NCBI GenBank assembly: GCA_040768585.1
Contig: JAXGMQ010000001.1
Coordinates: 1,240,001 to 1,304,000, forward strand
Origin: JAXGMQ01 sp040768585
GTDB lineage: Bacteria > Caldisericota > Caldisericia > JAAYUI01
Reading direction: 5' to 3'
DNA length: 64,000 nt
The notes below the pieces were generated by a model. That model was not told the origin of the DNA. It did not search any database and saw nothing but the letters and a program-made list of their open reading frames with translations. The stretch's first letter is position 1; every line of letters begins with the position of its first letter. Made by a program: the position numbers and the translations under genes. Positions 42,959-53,070 of the stretch are shown here, in pieces.

Positions 42959-43719
42959 ACAAGCAAAACCCAGATCAATGCGATACTTCCCATTGAAACT
43001 GACGAATAAATCAGATCGACAGGTTTGAGTCTCATCTCTTCATGAGTTATGAATTTCCCGTTGAAACCACGTGAACTCATAGCCATGTATACACGCTCCG
43101 AACGCTCATATGATCTTAGAAATAATGTACCAATCATGTAGCCAATGGTTTTTGCCTGTGTAATGAAGCGTGGTCTCCAGAGTCTGGAATTTCTTGATCT
43201 TACGAGTCTTTCGGTTTCGTCAACTATGATGAACTGGTATCGATAGGCGAAATTGGCGATTGCGACAAAGAGTGGTGCCACTTTCAGCCCCTCCAGCGCA
43301 ACCATCAATCTGACAAAACTTGTGGAAAAAAGCAGCACAAGTGCAAATAAATAGGTGAGCACAGTTTTTGAAACCAGAGAGAAGAGCATCACCAGTTTGT
43401 AGGAGTTAATGCTCAAATCACTGCCCAAACCCAGTCCTCCTCCAGGGGCTGGACTCATAAAAGGCACAGCCAAGGCGAGTGCTCCAATCAGCGGAGTTAT
43501 AACCAGAAGTGACTGCAAATAGTGACTAAAATGAACTCTGCTTGCAATCATAAACACAAACGCTGTCACAAGATATGCCAGGTGGGCGAGGTAGGCGTTA
43601 GGGGGCAAGATGGTGACTGCCACCACAAAAAACAGCGTGACAATCAGTTTTACTCTGGGATCTAGTCCGTTGAGTATGCTGTTGTGGTGGCAGTGTGAAT
43701 CGAAAAAATCGTGCTTCAA
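42955..43719 (-). CDS. cbiQ: ECF transporter transmembrane T component
   Basis: 254 aa with about five membrane helices. The CbiQ region RSNSRLWRPRF and the ARSxxRG-like coupling motif AMSSRGF contact the ATPase. The N-terminal HCHHNSILNGLDPRVKL is also family-like. Both ends overlap the neighbours by 4 bp (ATGA), showing tight translational coupling within the nickel/cobalt uptake operon. Confidence 0.88.
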   Translation of the reverse strand: MKHDFFDSHCHHNSILNGLDPRVKLIVTLFFVVAVTILPPNAYLAHLAYLVTAFVFMIASRVHFSHYLQSLLVITPLIGALALAVPFMSPAPGGGLGLGSDLSINSYKLVMLFSLVSKTVLTYLFALVLLFSTSFVRLMVALEGLKVAPLFVAIANFAYRYQFIIVDETERLVRSRNSRLWRPRFITQAKTIGYMIGTLFLRSYERSERVYMAMSSRGFNGKFITHEEMRLKPVDLIYSSVSMGSIALIWVLLV

Positions 43720-44012
43720 TCGTTTCTTTTCTTAAGCACAAAAGCTACAAGTAATCCGACACCAAAAACAGATAGCGTGCCGATTGCGCCTGCTGTGGCA
43801 GTGGAAACGCCTTCATTTTCAATTCCGGGTACAGTATAGTCAGGAAGCGGAGCGCTTTCCCACGTTTCTTGTGCCATATCGATGAAACCTTTGTCCTCGG
43901 CAACTCTCTCAAGACCATCTGGGTGAGGAGAGGCAAAAGGTGAGATGAAAACAGCCAAAACGATAGCGAGAATCAATCCCGCTGTAAAAAACCAGAAGTT
44001 TTTGTTCTTCAT
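43716..44012 (-). CDS. cbiN: CbiN/PDGLE-domain subunit of the nickel/cobalt transporter
   Basis: 98 aa from the ATG at 44012, which overlaps the cbiM stop (ATGA); an ATG at 44027 is less likely. Two transmembrane helices flank an extracytoplasmic loop with PHPDGLERVAEDKGF, the PDGLE motif. In this transporter group such a subunit helps CbiM or NikM load Co2+ or Ni2+. The metal cannot be told from sequence alone. Confidence 0.85.
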   Translation of the reverse strand: MKNKNFWFFTAGLILAIVLAVFISPFASPHPDGLERVAEDKGFIDMAQETWESAPLPDYTVPGIENEGVSTATAGAIGTLSVFGVGLLVAFVLKKRND

Positions 44013-44653
44013 TTGCCACCATCCCATAGAGCAACTAGATCGGGTCGAACACTAAGCACCAGTGACACGACCGCAGCCGTTATTATTGCTTCTCCGAGTC
44101 CGATGATTGCATGGACTGTAAACATCGACCAAGTCACTGGAACAAACTGGAATGTTCCAGAGATTGCAAGCTCGGTTGAGCAAGCGAATGATGCCAGCAC
44201 AACAGAAAGCCAGGAAACAACACCAACAAGCGCGATAAAGACACCCTTATTCTTGGGCAGAATTTTCTTCAAACCCATGAAAATCCATGAAGAGACGATG
44301 CCGCCAATGAATGCCATGTTGAAGATGTTGGCACCCATTGCCAGGAGTCCGCCGTCTTTGAATATGAGCGCTTGAAGAACCAAAACTATTGTTATGACGA
44401 TGAATGATGCGTAGGGACCAAGGAGGATGACCGCCAACATGGCACCCAGAAAGTGTCCCGATGTACCGATTGCGACAGGGAAATTGAGCATCTGAGCTGC
44501 AAAAATAAAGGCAGCCGTCACGGCGAGCAGTGGAACCTGCTTCTCAACAAGCTCTCTTGTGGCTTTCCATATCGAAAACCACAAGGAGGCGCCAGACACG
44601 CCAATCAGAGTGACGCTAGTCGGCAGCGAAAGAAACCCATCGGGTATATGCAT
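44009..44653 (-). CDS. cbiM: substrate-specific component CbiM/NikM of the ECF transporter
   Basis: 214 aa with six or seven membrane helices. The N-terminus MHIPDGFLS supplies the metal-coordinating amine and His. QMLNFPVAIGTSGHFLGA is the second conserved metal-site region. It is first in the operon. GGAGGTG precedes the ATG. A palindrome CACGCGTG lies just upstream (44679-44686). No cobalamin biosynthesis genes are in the window, so nickel or cobalt uptake for another enzyme is possible. Confidence 0.92.
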   Translation of the reverse strand: MHIPDGFLSLPTSVTLIGVSGASLWFSIWKATRELVEKQVPLLAVTAAFIFAAQMLNFPVAIGTSGHFLGAMLAVILLGPYASFIVITIVLVLQALIFKDGGLLAMGANIFNMAFIGGIVSSWIFMGLKKILPKNKGVFIALVGVVSWLSVVLASFACSTELAISGTFQFVPVTWSMFTVHAIIGLGEAIITAAVVSLVLSVRPDLVALWDGGK

Positions 44654-44670
44654 AAATACACCTCCATATA

Positions 44671-44694
44671 TTATTTGACACGCGTGATAATAGT
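44671..44694 (-). promoter_or_regulatory. palindrome upstream of cbiM, possible operator
   Basis: CACGCGTG (44679-44686) is a perfect palindrome within a wider imperfect ATTAT...ATAAT context about 30 bp before the cbiM start. It differs from the NikR consensus. It could be bound by a metal regulator. Confidence 0.3.
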
Positions 44695-44866
44695 TGCGTT
44701 AATTATTTTGGCAAGTCCATATCGAGGTAGGATAATTAAAGATATAAATTCGCCGTGTTTCCCTTGCCTTTTCCCTATCTCATGCCCCCATATCAACTGC
44801 CCAAATCAAGCTGGTTGCGTCGGTTTGAGAGCCTGGGTTCGGTGGAATTTTTATTGTGCAATGAAC

Positions 44867-47491
44867 TTATTTTATTGTGAGTGTTCTCTCCACTCTTGCG
44901 GTTCTGCCGACCTGATCAGTGGCTGTCACAACAACCGTGTACTTGCCTGGTTCGTTGTAGGTATGCTCTGTACTTTCCCAATTTTCACCAGTAACCTCAG
45001 AAAGCTCGGAAATAGCATCGTCACCCCAGTCAACCTCAACTTCATAAGGGGACATGCCCCCATCTGTTTTGATTTTGAGTGTTATCGGTTCACCGGCCTT
45101 ACCCTCAGAAGTTCTTATGTCTATGCCCACCCACTTCACCTCAATGGCAAGCGGTTTCTCTGCGATCCTTTTTCTCACCGAGATCACAGCCACATCCATG
45201 ATGGTCTCAAGCTCCCCACAAGATACGTGTGCTCTATTCTCAATAATCAGTGGTTTCTCGCCGAGGGTGATATCAGAGCTGAGCTTGAATTTAAGTTCAA
45301 ACATCCTCGACTGTCCTGCGCCGAGTGTGCCAACAGAGTAAATCCATCTGCTCTTGCCAATCGTCCCTGATGGTCTTGCTGTTACGAAATTTAGCTCTCT
45401 TGGGAAGCTGTCGGTGATGGTCACATTTGTCGCCTCAGCATCTCCATTGTTAGAGATTTTTATCTTGAATGTGACAAACTCATCGTCAAAAATCACTGAG
45501 CTTGAAGCGGTTTTCTTGATGGTTAGATGGGGGTATTTCTCCACAACAACATCATCACAACCACTCACTGGATTTGAAACAGCGTTGGAATACAAAATCT
45601 CAGTCCCGGTGATGGATTGCTCAAACGATGCTCTGTTCTCAATTGGATCATTGTCACAATCGAATGGGTTGTCTACTCTCACGCAGAATCTGTAGGTTTT
45701 GATTCTTGGATAGTGGTGAACATAGTTGACTTCGAAGTTGCCGGTTGCGCTTCTCTCCCACAACAGATGTGGGTTGTCAAACGAATCCAGTGTCAGGCAG
45801 GGGAGTAGGGAGCTCCCATTGTCGCGACTCACGTTCGAGACATCGCTTGTCGGGGAATATGGTTCATCATCAGCATTCACCCACTGTAATCCATCCCATT
45901 TGACATAGAGAATATCCCAGCTTCCACCGACCACAATCGAGCTTGTGTCGTCATACCAGCAAAGATTCGGGTTTCCGAGTGTATCAAGCGCCAGTGACGG
46001 CCTGTATGAGTCTCCTGTGTTTCTGCTCACATTGGCAAGGGAGTGATTGCTGGAGTAGAGGCTTCCGTCAGCTGCTAGCCAATTGCCACCGTCCCACCTC
46101 ACATAGAAAATATCATGTGCACCACCAACTGCAGCTGGTTCGTTGTCAAACCAGGCGATGTGCGGATTGCCGTTGCCGTCAACCTCGATGGCAGGATGTT
46201 TGTTGGATGTGCCGCTGTTGTTGCTGACATTGGCGGCAGTTGCTGTCTGGGAGTAGGTTGTTCCGTTCGCGCATACCCATGAGCTTCCGTTCCACCGAGT
46301 GTAGAGTACATCAAAATCTCCACCTGTAATAGCTGCCGTTGTGTCGTGCCAGGTGATGTGAGGGTTGTCCGTTGGATCGAGTGCCAATCTTGCCATGGCT
46401 GATATGCCTGGGTTGTTGCTAACATTGGATGCGGCATGATTCGATGCATATGATGAACCGTCTGAGTTTACCCACTCTGTGCCATTGTGTCTTACAAAAA
46501 AGACGTCATATTCCGAACCGTTGACCGTGGCGCTGTCATCATCATACCACGCAATGCATGGGAGATTGTTTGAGTCCAGCACAAGGGAGGGGTGTTGTGA
46601 CATGCCACCGTTGTCTGTGACATTTGAGTTGGCTGTCGTTGGGTTGTAAACAGAACCATCAGCGCAGAGCCAATCTGTGCCATCGTGCCAGATGTAGGTA
46701 ATATCGTATCCTCCGCCTGTAATTGCGGGATCAAGCTCTCTCCAGGCGATATGGGGGTTGTCGTTAGAGTCGAGAGCAAGCGACGGGCTCCTTGACTCAA
46801 ACAGTGTGTTGCTGATGTTTGCGTTCCCTGTCAGTGGGTCGTAGACGCTGCCGTCTGCTGTCACCCAGTTTGCGCCATTCCACCTTACATAGAAAATCTC
46901 ATCATCCGTTGAGAGGCGTTCTCTCCACACAATGTGGGGGTTGCCTGCTGAATCAAGCGCTAGGAACCTGTCCTCGTTGGTAAATGATCCATCTGTTGTT
47001 CTGCTGACATTGATGTCCATCGGCTGGCTTGGGATAGCGCCGATGTAAGGTGAATCACCTGCCCCCACCCACCCAGAGGGTGTGGGTTGCCAACGAAGTA
47101 TTGTGCCAGCAGGGCTTCCTACGGGTGGTTCGCCAAGGTTCCATATGGCACCATCCAGAGAATACTCCACTCCAGGGGTTGTCGAGCCTGGGAAAAAGCT
47201 TGTGCCGCTAGGAACTGTGTCTTGAACGAACCCATGAACCACTGGGTCGGTGTTGTCCAGCTTCTCGAACTCTATCTCATAACACAGCACATCACCGGGG
47301 TTTATCTCTACCCCATCGTCGTTAAAAACACCGTTGCCATCTGTGTCGACTGATTTTGCGATCCTGTGCAGATTGTCGTCTAAGGAGTTAAAACTTTTGG
47401 TGGTTTGAGCATTTGATGCACTATTGTCCTGGGTAAAAAATACCGAGAATGATAAAACGATTGCCAACAAGACCAACACTGTTCTCTTCAT
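44867..47491 (-). CDS. repeat-rich surface protein with DUF11 and PKD-like domains
   Basis: 874 aa. Signal peptide, then a DUF11-like adhesive domain (about 36-150, VEINPGDVLCYEIEF). Six complete and one partial copies of a roughly 64-residue repeat run from about 161 to 590, with the consensus LALDS..NPHIAW...DI.YVRW.G..W..ADGS.Y....ANVS. A second DUF11-like domain follows (LTIKKTASSSVIFDD, NNGDAEATNVTITDSFPRE), then a PKD-like domain (GGMSPYEVEVDWGD, YTVVVTATD). The repeats suggest a beta-propeller or BNR-like array. It is secreted and probably adhesive. No cell-wall sorting motif is visible. Confidence 0.72.
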   Translation of the reverse strand: MKRTVLVLLAIVLSFSVFFTQDNSASNAQTTKSFNSLDDNLHRIAKSVDTDGNGVFNDDGVEINPGDVLCYEIEFEKLDNTDPVVHGFVQDTVPSGTSFFPGSTTPGVEYSLDGAIWNLGEPPVGSPAGTILRWQPTPSGWVGAGDSPYIGAIPSQPMDINVSRTTDGSFTNEDRFLALDSAGNPHIVWRERLSTDDEIFYVRWNGANWVTADGSVYDPLTGNANISNTLFESRSPSLALDSNDNPHIAWRELDPAITGGGYDITYIWHDGTDWLCADGSVYNPTTANSNVTDNGGMSQHPSLVLDSNNLPCIAWYDDDSATVNGSEYDVFFVRHNGTEWVNSDGSSYASNHAASNVSNNPGISAMARLALDPTDNPHITWHDTTAAITGGDFDVLYTRWNGSSWVCANGTTYSQTATAANVSNNSGTSNKHPAIEVDGNGNPHIAWFDNEPAAVGGAHDIFYVRWDGGNWLAADGSLYSSNHSLANVSRNTGDSYRPSLALDTLGNPNLCWYDDTSSIVVGGSWDILYVKWDGLQWVNADDEPYSPTSDVSNVSRDNGSSLLPCLTLDSFDNPHLLWERSATGNFEVNYVHHYPRIKTYRFCVRVDNPFDCDNDPIENRASFEQSITGTEILYSNAVSNPVSGCDDVVVEKYPHLTIKKTASSSVIFDDEFVTFKIKISNNGDAEATNVTITDSFPRELNFVTARPSGTIGKSRWIYSVGTLGAGQSRMFELKFKLSSDITLGEKPLIIENRAHVSCGELETIMDVAVISVRKRIAEKPLAIEVKWVGIDIRTSEGKAGEPITLKIKTDGGMSPYEVEVDWGDDAISELSEVTGENWESTEHTYNEPGKYTVVVTATDQVGRTARVERTLTIK

Positions 47492-47977
47492 AAATAGGCA
47501 CTCTCCAGGCTGTGATGTTTAGGGCGATTGTAGGCGTAGTTTGTGTTAATATCAAGCTTGGGAAGAACGTTACTGTAGTGAAGTATCACCTCATGGGAAC
47601 GAGATTGTTTGATAAATGATACCAGATTGCAAAACTAGGGTACTAGCTCCCCCTTCATTCTTCTGACTAGAAGAGTGGATGAACTCTGACTGAGTGGTTA
47701 ATTCACATGGAATCATATGACCTCGGATGTGTAGTCATATAGTTACCAGTAGGTTGTAAAATGTGCGTTGACCGAGGTAATAATCAACTCTAAAAAAGTG
47801 GTGCGCATTGTTTTGGAGTGAATATAGTGCGTTGTGGTTTTAGGTGTATTGACAAACCTATCTCAAATGTGGACAAACAATCCCGTAGGTTGTTGGATTA
47901 ATAACCTTTGAGTCAATGTTTGCCAAATCTCACTCAGTAAACTATACTTCTGGAAAGATTATGACGGAGGAAGTGTT
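47492..47977. other. intergenic region with promoter for the 47978 gene
   Basis: About 485 bp between divergent genes. It contains TTGCCA (47920-47925), exactly 17 nt, TATACT (47943-47948), a convincing promoter. GGAGG lies 7 nt before the ATG. The rest holds no gene or clear repeat. Confidence 0.6.
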
Positions 47978-50041
47978 ATGAAAAGAGCAATGGTGTTTGT
48001 TTTGTGTATGTTTTTGGTGGTAATGTTTGTTGCTTGCGGTGGTTCATCTCAAAACGGCAGTGACAATGGGCAAGAAGCGGGTGCATCGGTTGAAGATATA
48101 AACAGTCAAAATGATGCAAACCAAAGTGACTCAAAAGATATCAACCCATCGGGTGATCAGGCGGATTTGGCGCAAACAGAAAAAGAATGTGATAATTTCT
48201 TTCTTAGCTGGGACTTAGGCGATATGACCGATGTATCATTTGATTACATAGCAAGCACCAGAATTTTACAACTTCCGCTCTCAAAATGCACCGAAGGGAT
48301 TTTTAAGGTAAAAGTTGAAAACAAGTGTGATGAAGAAAGAATGCTTGTGCTACCTGAGATAAATATTGAAGAATTTGAAATCAGCTTCATCGAGAACAAT
48401 CTGACAATAGCTGGCAAAAGCACTGTGAATCTCAATTTGAAAATAGATTATCATAGTGGCCGAACTAAGAGTTTCAAAGCCACAATAGACAAATGCGAGG
48501 ATGGATATGTTATTAAGAATCCTCTAGTTCTTGAGTTCACAGATGAACCATTTGCGCAAACCGATGAGCTTGTGTGGGAATACAAAACAGAGAAGGATAC
48601 ATATATTCTGAAAAAAACTGTGATTGACGATAGAGCAATTATTGTAGAGTGGCATGGTTATCCCCCAGAAGAAGCGTTGCACAAACTCGTTTGCATAGAC
48701 CTTATCGGTGGAGAAATTCTGTGGAGCAAGGATTTCAAAAGACAAACGTGGTTTTATACGATGATTGACGGTGAGTTTATTGAGTTGGGTGAAAGTATTA
48801 GAATTGATGGTTATTCAAGCATTCCTTCAGTCAGAAGAACCAGAGATTATGCCACTGAACTTGGCACAGTGTACACAGATGTCGATTATTGCTATGTCGA
48901 CATTGACACAGGAGACATCAAGATTATTGATGGGTTTCACACATTCTCCCACCCTAACTTCATCATCAAGGATAAAATGTATGTTATCAAAGTTCTCTAT
49001 AATCCTTCAGGAAACATCCAAGAAAATGTGTCGAAAGATACCTTTATTGCTTGTCTGGATTTATCTACCTGCAAAATGATCTGGGAGAAGAGGTTTGATG
49101 AAGGAACAAATATATATTCGGTAACTATAGATTATGGCAAATCTGTCAATATGTACACAAAAGGCATGAATGGTTTTGGAAATGGAGTGACTCTCGATGA
49201 TAAAACTGGAGAGGAAATTGAAACAATAGTAGATGATAGATTCAGTGGACTAGATGACCATTTGATTAATTCAAAGGTAGAGATAACAAAAACAGATATC
49301 GAAGTTCCCAATGATGATGGTGACAAATGCTATTACAAAAAGGTGAGTTACCTGAATCAAGATGATGGCAGTGTTGTCTGGGAGTGGGATGATATGTTTT
49401 TCGATATTGCTCCTGTCCCCCCCTGGAAAGGTGGCTATAAAGATTTGAGCGGGATAAAGGCTGCTTGGTGGGTAATCATCGAAGGGGGAGATGGTTGGCC
49501 AACATACATTGATGTGTATGATGGTCGTGACAGCGAGTACGAATATCTAATGTATATGAGAGACTATAAGAAATTCACTTCACATAAATACAATTCCACC
49601 AACTTCTCCAGCAACCTATTTGACAGTATCATGTGTGTTGAGCTTGCAACAGGCAAAATTGTTTGGAATCACGAGAAGATTGGCGAAATTGGACACAACC
49701 ACTGGTATCCGGTTGCCAGATATGGTGATGTGATTGTCTATGATGGCAATATTATTGATTGCAAAACAGGAGAGATATCAGAAACCAAAACCACAAATAT
49801 GGACTACTATAAACTCACTCCAGTACACTTATCAGTGATTCGAAACGCAAATACACGAATTGATGGCTCAAATTTGTTTTCAGTTGACACTGTGAATAAA
49901 AACAACCTAAGCATTGAAGCTTCACTTGAATTCATCTTAAACAAACCATCATACGAGGAAATATATGTCTTCGATGATTCATATGTTGTCGTCTATGATA
50001 ATGGAATATCTGGTTTCAAAAGGAACGATATCTCTCAATAG
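47978..50041 (+). CDS. propeller lipoprotein
   Basis: 687 aa. The signal peptide ends FVACGG, a lipoprotein site. A low-complexity Asn/Asp/Ser/Gln linker (residues about 24-67) is followed by an Ig-like sandwich (about 73-185), then PQQ-type blades (VCIDLIGGEILWSKD, CLDLSTCKMIWEKRF, CVELATGKIVWNHEK, IIDCKTGEISET). It is anchored outside the membrane. No catalytic residues are seen. It is one of a family of such proteins here (18728, 24331, 30001, 31926, 57219). Confidence 0.68.
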   Translation: MKRAMVFVLCMFLVVMFVACGGSSQNGSDNGQEAGASVEDINSQNDANQSDSKDINPSGDQADLAQTEKECDNFFLSWDLGDMTDVSFDYIASTRILQLPLSKCTEGIFKVKVENKCDEERMLVLPEINIEEFEISFIENNLTIAGKSTVNLNLKIDYHSGRTKSFKATIDKCEDGYVIKNPLVLEFTDEPFAQTDELVWEYKTEKDTYILKKTVIDDRAIIVEWHGYPPEEALHKLVCIDLIGGEILWSKDFKRQTWFYTMIDGEFIELGESIRIDGYSSIPSVRRTRDYATELGTVYTDVDYCYVDIDTGDIKIIDGFHTFSHPNFIIKDKMYVIKVLYNPSGNIQENVSKDTFIACLDLSTCKMIWEKRFDEGTNIYSVTIDYGKSVNMYTKGMNGFGNGVTLDDKTGEEIETIVDDRFSGLDDHLINSKVEITKTDIEVPNDDGDKCYYKKVSYLNQDDGSVVWEWDDMFFDIAPVPPWKGGYKDLSGIKAAWWVIIEGGDGWPTYIDVYDGRDSEYEYLMYMRDYKKFTSHKYNSTNFSSNLFDSIMCVELATGKIVWNHEKIGEIGHNHWYPVARYGDVIVYDGNIIDCKTGEISETKTTNMDYYKLTPVHLSVIRNANTRIDGSNLFSVDTVNKNNLSIEASLEFILNKPSYEEIYVFDDSYVVVYDNGISGFKRNDISQ

Positions 50042-50116
50042 ACCACAAACTCTGAACAATAACAACAACTATGAAACCAACGGGAAGGCAAACAAATGGG
50101 TATTAGCTCAAATCAA

Positions 50117-50145
50117 TTGACTATTCCCCCATTCTTTGGCAAAAT
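50117..50145 (+). promoter_or_regulatory. promoter of valS
   Basis: TTGACT (50117-50122), 17 nt, CAAAAT (50140-50145). The leader to the ATG at 50183 is about 30 nt; no T-box elements are present. Confidence 0.45.
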
Positions 50146-50182
50146 GGGCTGTTAACACACTCACTACCGGAGGATTAAGGAA

Positions 50183-52807
50183 ATGGATGCCAGCAAGATG
50201 CCAGCAGCATATGACCCAAAGAACGTCGAGGACAGAATCTACCAGTTCTGGCTAGACGGTGGGTGGTTTCACTCAGAACCTGATAATCGCGAACCCTTTG
50301 TTGTTATGATGCCGCTGCCAAACGTAACAGGCATTTTGCACACAGGACATGCCCTAAACAATGGTCTCCAGGACTTGGTCGTTCGCTTCAATCGCATGAG
50401 AGGCAAAAACGCGATGTGGATGCCGGGAGTTGACCACGCTGGAGTTGCCACACAAATCGTGGTTGAGCGAGATCTCTATGAGCGTGAGGGCAAGTCCAGG
50501 TTTGACATCGGTCGCGACGAGTTTGTCAAAAAAGTTTGGAATTGGAAGGAAACACACGGCAACATCATCACAAGCCAGCTAAAAAAGCTTGGAATATCGT
50601 GCGATTGGGACAGATTCTCCTTCACCATGGACGAGGGTTACCAAAAAGCTGTCAAAGAGGCTTTCTGTCACTACTACGAGAAGGGCTACATCTACAAGGG
50701 CAACAAGGTCATCAACTGGTGTCCGAACTGCCAGACAGCCATCTCTGATGTCGAGGTTGAGCATGAGGATGTTGGTGGTCACCTCTGGCATGTTAGATAT
50801 CCATTTGAGGACAACCCATCTGACGGTGTTGTTATTGCTACTACAAGACCTGAGACAATGCTTGGCGACACCGCAGTTGCAGTCAATCCAGGTGACGAAA
50901 GATACAAAAACCTTGTTGGCAAAAAGGTCGTTCTACCGATTGTCGATAAGCCAATCCCGATTGTTGCTGACGACTATGTAGACATGGAGTTTGGGACAGG
51001 TGTGGTCAAGATAACGCCTGCTCACGACCCCAACGACTTTGGGGTGGGACAGCGTCACAACCTGCCAATGCCTGTTATCATGGGGCCAGATGGCAAACTA
51101 ACTGCTGTGCCAGAGAGATATAAGGGCATGACCATGTTGGCAGCTCGCAAGAAGATCGTTGCTGAGCTTGAGGAGAAGGGGCTTCTTGTGAAGGTTGAAG
51201 ACCACCTCCACGCTGTCGGTCATCACGACAAGTGCAAGACAAGAGTTGAACCGCTCCTCTCGAACCAGTGGTTCATGAAGATGAAAGAGCTTGCTGCACC
51301 TGCCATCAAGGTTGTTGAGGACGAGAAGGTCAAGTTTATCCCAGCCAGGTGGACAAAGGTCTACTACGAGTGGATGAACAACATCCAGGACTGGTGTCTC
51401 TCCAGGCAGTGCTGGTGGGGACATCGAATCCCGATATTTTATTGCAACGACTGCAACCACATATTTGCAGACAGAGGCAATCCTTCTGAGTGTCCAAAGT
51501 GCGGAGGAAGCGTCAGACAAGACGAAGACTCTCTTGATACCTGGTTCTCATCAGCCCTTTGGCCATTTGCCACACTCGGTTGGCCAGAAAAAACAGCTGA
51601 TCTTGAGTACTATCATCCAGGCTCAGTTTTGATAACAGCCCATGACATCATATTCTTCTGGGTAGCTCGCATGATTTTCTCCTCGCTTGAATTCATGGGT
51701 GATATCCCCTTTACACACACCTACCTCACAGGACTTATTCGCGATGAGCAGGGACGCAAGATGAGTAAGTCCCTCAAAAACGCAATTGACCCACTTGATG
51801 TGATTGAAAAATATGGCACAGACGCCCTCAGATTCACCCTCATGTTCCTCTCAACTGCAGGCGGACAAGACATTAAACTAGGCGACAGCGCGCTTACCGA
51901 GAGCAGGAACTTCATCAACAAGCTCTGGAACGCATCGCGCTTTGTCATCATGAACCTCGATGGTTTTGAACCAGGAGAACCAGAAGGGCTTGCCTTCATC
52001 GATAGGTGGATTCTCTCAAGACTCAAAGAAACCACAACCGAGGTCATAGACGCATTTGAAAACTACGATATCGGGCGTGGAGTCAGAGCGATGAACGACT
52101 TCTTTTGGTCGGATTTCTGCGACTGGTATGTTGAGCTTACCAAGCAGCCAATCCAAGAAGGTGGAGCAGAAAAACTTCGCACACAGCGGGTTTTGCACAA
52201 GTGCCTCGATGCAATCCTCAAGCTCCTCCATCCAGTCATCCCGTTTGTCACCGAGGAGATTTGGCAATCAGTTCCTCACGATGGGCAAACCATCATGATA
52301 CAAGATTATCCAAAACCAGAGGATTTTGCCTTTGATGCTGATTCGGTTGCTGATATGAATAAGCTCCAGGAGGCAATCAGGTCAATCCGCAACCTCAAAG
52401 CCCTCCTTCGTATCCATCAGGGAATTGTGCCATGCAGCTACAGCGCGGAAGGCAGCTCAAAGGAACTGCTTGAGCGCGAGAAAGCCCAGATTATAAAACT
52501 CTCTAGGGTTGAGGGTTTTGATTATGTGTCCTCAAAACCAGAGGGAACTGTCGCAGCGGTTTCAGGAGATATGACATTCTACCTCGATGTTGCGGGAAAG
52601 ATTGATATTGCTGAGGAACTCAAGCGAATTGACGACAGACAGAAGAAAGCTCAAGCAGAGCTTGACAAGATTGTGAAACTCCTCTCCAATGAAGGATTTG
52701 TCGCCAAAGCTCCGCCAGATGTCATAGAAAAAAACAAGGCAAAACAGGCTGAGCTTGGGGCAGAGCTTGAAGGATTGTCCCTGCTTGCTGCATCCCTAAA
52801 GGATTGA
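50183..52807 (+). CDS. valS: valyl-tRNA synthetase
   Basis: 874 aa, normal length for ValRS. The HIGH motif appears as HTGH at 53-56 within PLPNVTGILHTGHALN, and KMSKS at 526-530. The editing domain includes ATTRPETMLGDTAVAVNP, typical of ValRS. A zinc-ribbon insertion (CNDCNH...CPKCGG) lies near residue 420. The last about 65 residues form the ValRS C-terminal coiled coil (KRIDDRQKKAQAELDKIVKLL). GGAGG lies 9 nt before the ATG. A perfect terminator follows. Confidence 0.97.
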   Translation: MDASKMPAAYDPKNVEDRIYQFWLDGGWFHSEPDNREPFVVMMPLPNVTGILHTGHALNNGLQDLVVRFNRMRGKNAMWMPGVDHAGVATQIVVERDLYEREGKSRFDIGRDEFVKKVWNWKETHGNIITSQLKKLGISCDWDRFSFTMDEGYQKAVKEAFCHYYEKGYIYKGNKVINWCPNCQTAISDVEVEHEDVGGHLWHVRYPFEDNPSDGVVIATTRPETMLGDTAVAVNPGDERYKNLVGKKVVLPIVDKPIPIVADDYVDMEFGTGVVKITPAHDPNDFGVGQRHNLPMPVIMGPDGKLTAVPERYKGMTMLAARKKIVAELEEKGLLVKVEDHLHAVGHHDKCKTRVEPLLSNQWFMKMKELAAPAIKVVEDEKVKFIPARWTKVYYEWMNNIQDWCLSRQCWWGHRIPIFYCNDCNHIFADRGNPSECPKCGGSVRQDEDSLDTWFSSALWPFATLGWPEKTADLEYYHPGSVLITAHDIIFFWVARMIFSSLEFMGDIPFTHTYLTGLIRDEQGRKMSKSLKNAIDPLDVIEKYGTDALRFTLMFLSTAGGQDIKLGDSALTESRNFINKLWNASRFVIMNLDGFEPGEPEGLAFIDRWILSRLKETTTEVIDAFENYDIGRGVRAMNDFFWSDFCDWYVELTKQPIQEGGAEKLRTQRVLHKCLDAILKLLHPVIPFVTEEIWQSVPHDGQTIMIQDYPKPEDFAFDADSVADMNKLQEAIRSIRNLKALLRIHQGIVPCSYSAEGSSKELLEREKAQIIKLSRVEGFDYVSSKPEGTVAAVSGDMTFYLDVAGKIDIAEELKRIDDRQKKAQAELDKIVKLLSNEGFVAKAPPDVIEKNKAKQAELGAELEGLSLLAASLKD

Positions 52808-52820
52808 CGAACAACTCAAT

Positions 52821-52856
52821 CTGGGGGATGCAGTGTGAATCCCCCAGACTTTTGTT
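52821..52856 (+). terminator. terminator after valS
   Basis: CTGGGGGAT (52821-52829) pairs with ATCCCCCAG (52839-52847), followed by ACTTTTGTTTT. Confidence 0.85.
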
Positions 52857-53020
52857 TTCTCAAGGAAGTATCGATCATTATATAGAGTTTAAAAATATAC
52901 CTAATGTGTGGTGTATAAGTTGCTTATCAGTAAATAAGGTATTTATTATTCAATGATATATTCTTTTGATTTACCTTATGAAAAGCCCATTTAATCAGGA
53001 ATATTTCCATAGTTAAACGC

Positions 53021-53049
53021 TTGCATATATATTAAATCTAGGCTATAAT
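53021..53049 (+). promoter_or_regulatory. strong promoter of the 53071 gene
   Basis: TTGCAT (53021-53026), 17 nt, TATAAT (53044-53049). The leader is only about 15 nt and contains the ribosome site AGGAGGAG; CCTCC just upstream (53050-53054) could pair with it if transcribed. Confidence 0.65.
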
Positions 53050-53070
53050 CCTCCCTCAGGAGGAGTAGAC

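Noticed and set aside
44654..44866. cobalamin riboswitch before cbiM
   Set aside because: No B12-box sequence is visible in this short region.
44453..45370. 305-codon plus-strand frame
   Set aside because: It runs antisense to cbiM and the repeat surface protein, with Cys-rich low-quality composition; both opposite genes are well supported.
50042..50182. T-box riboswitch before valS
   Set aside because: No GGUGG or specifier-loop pattern and no antiterminator; the leader is only about 30 nt.
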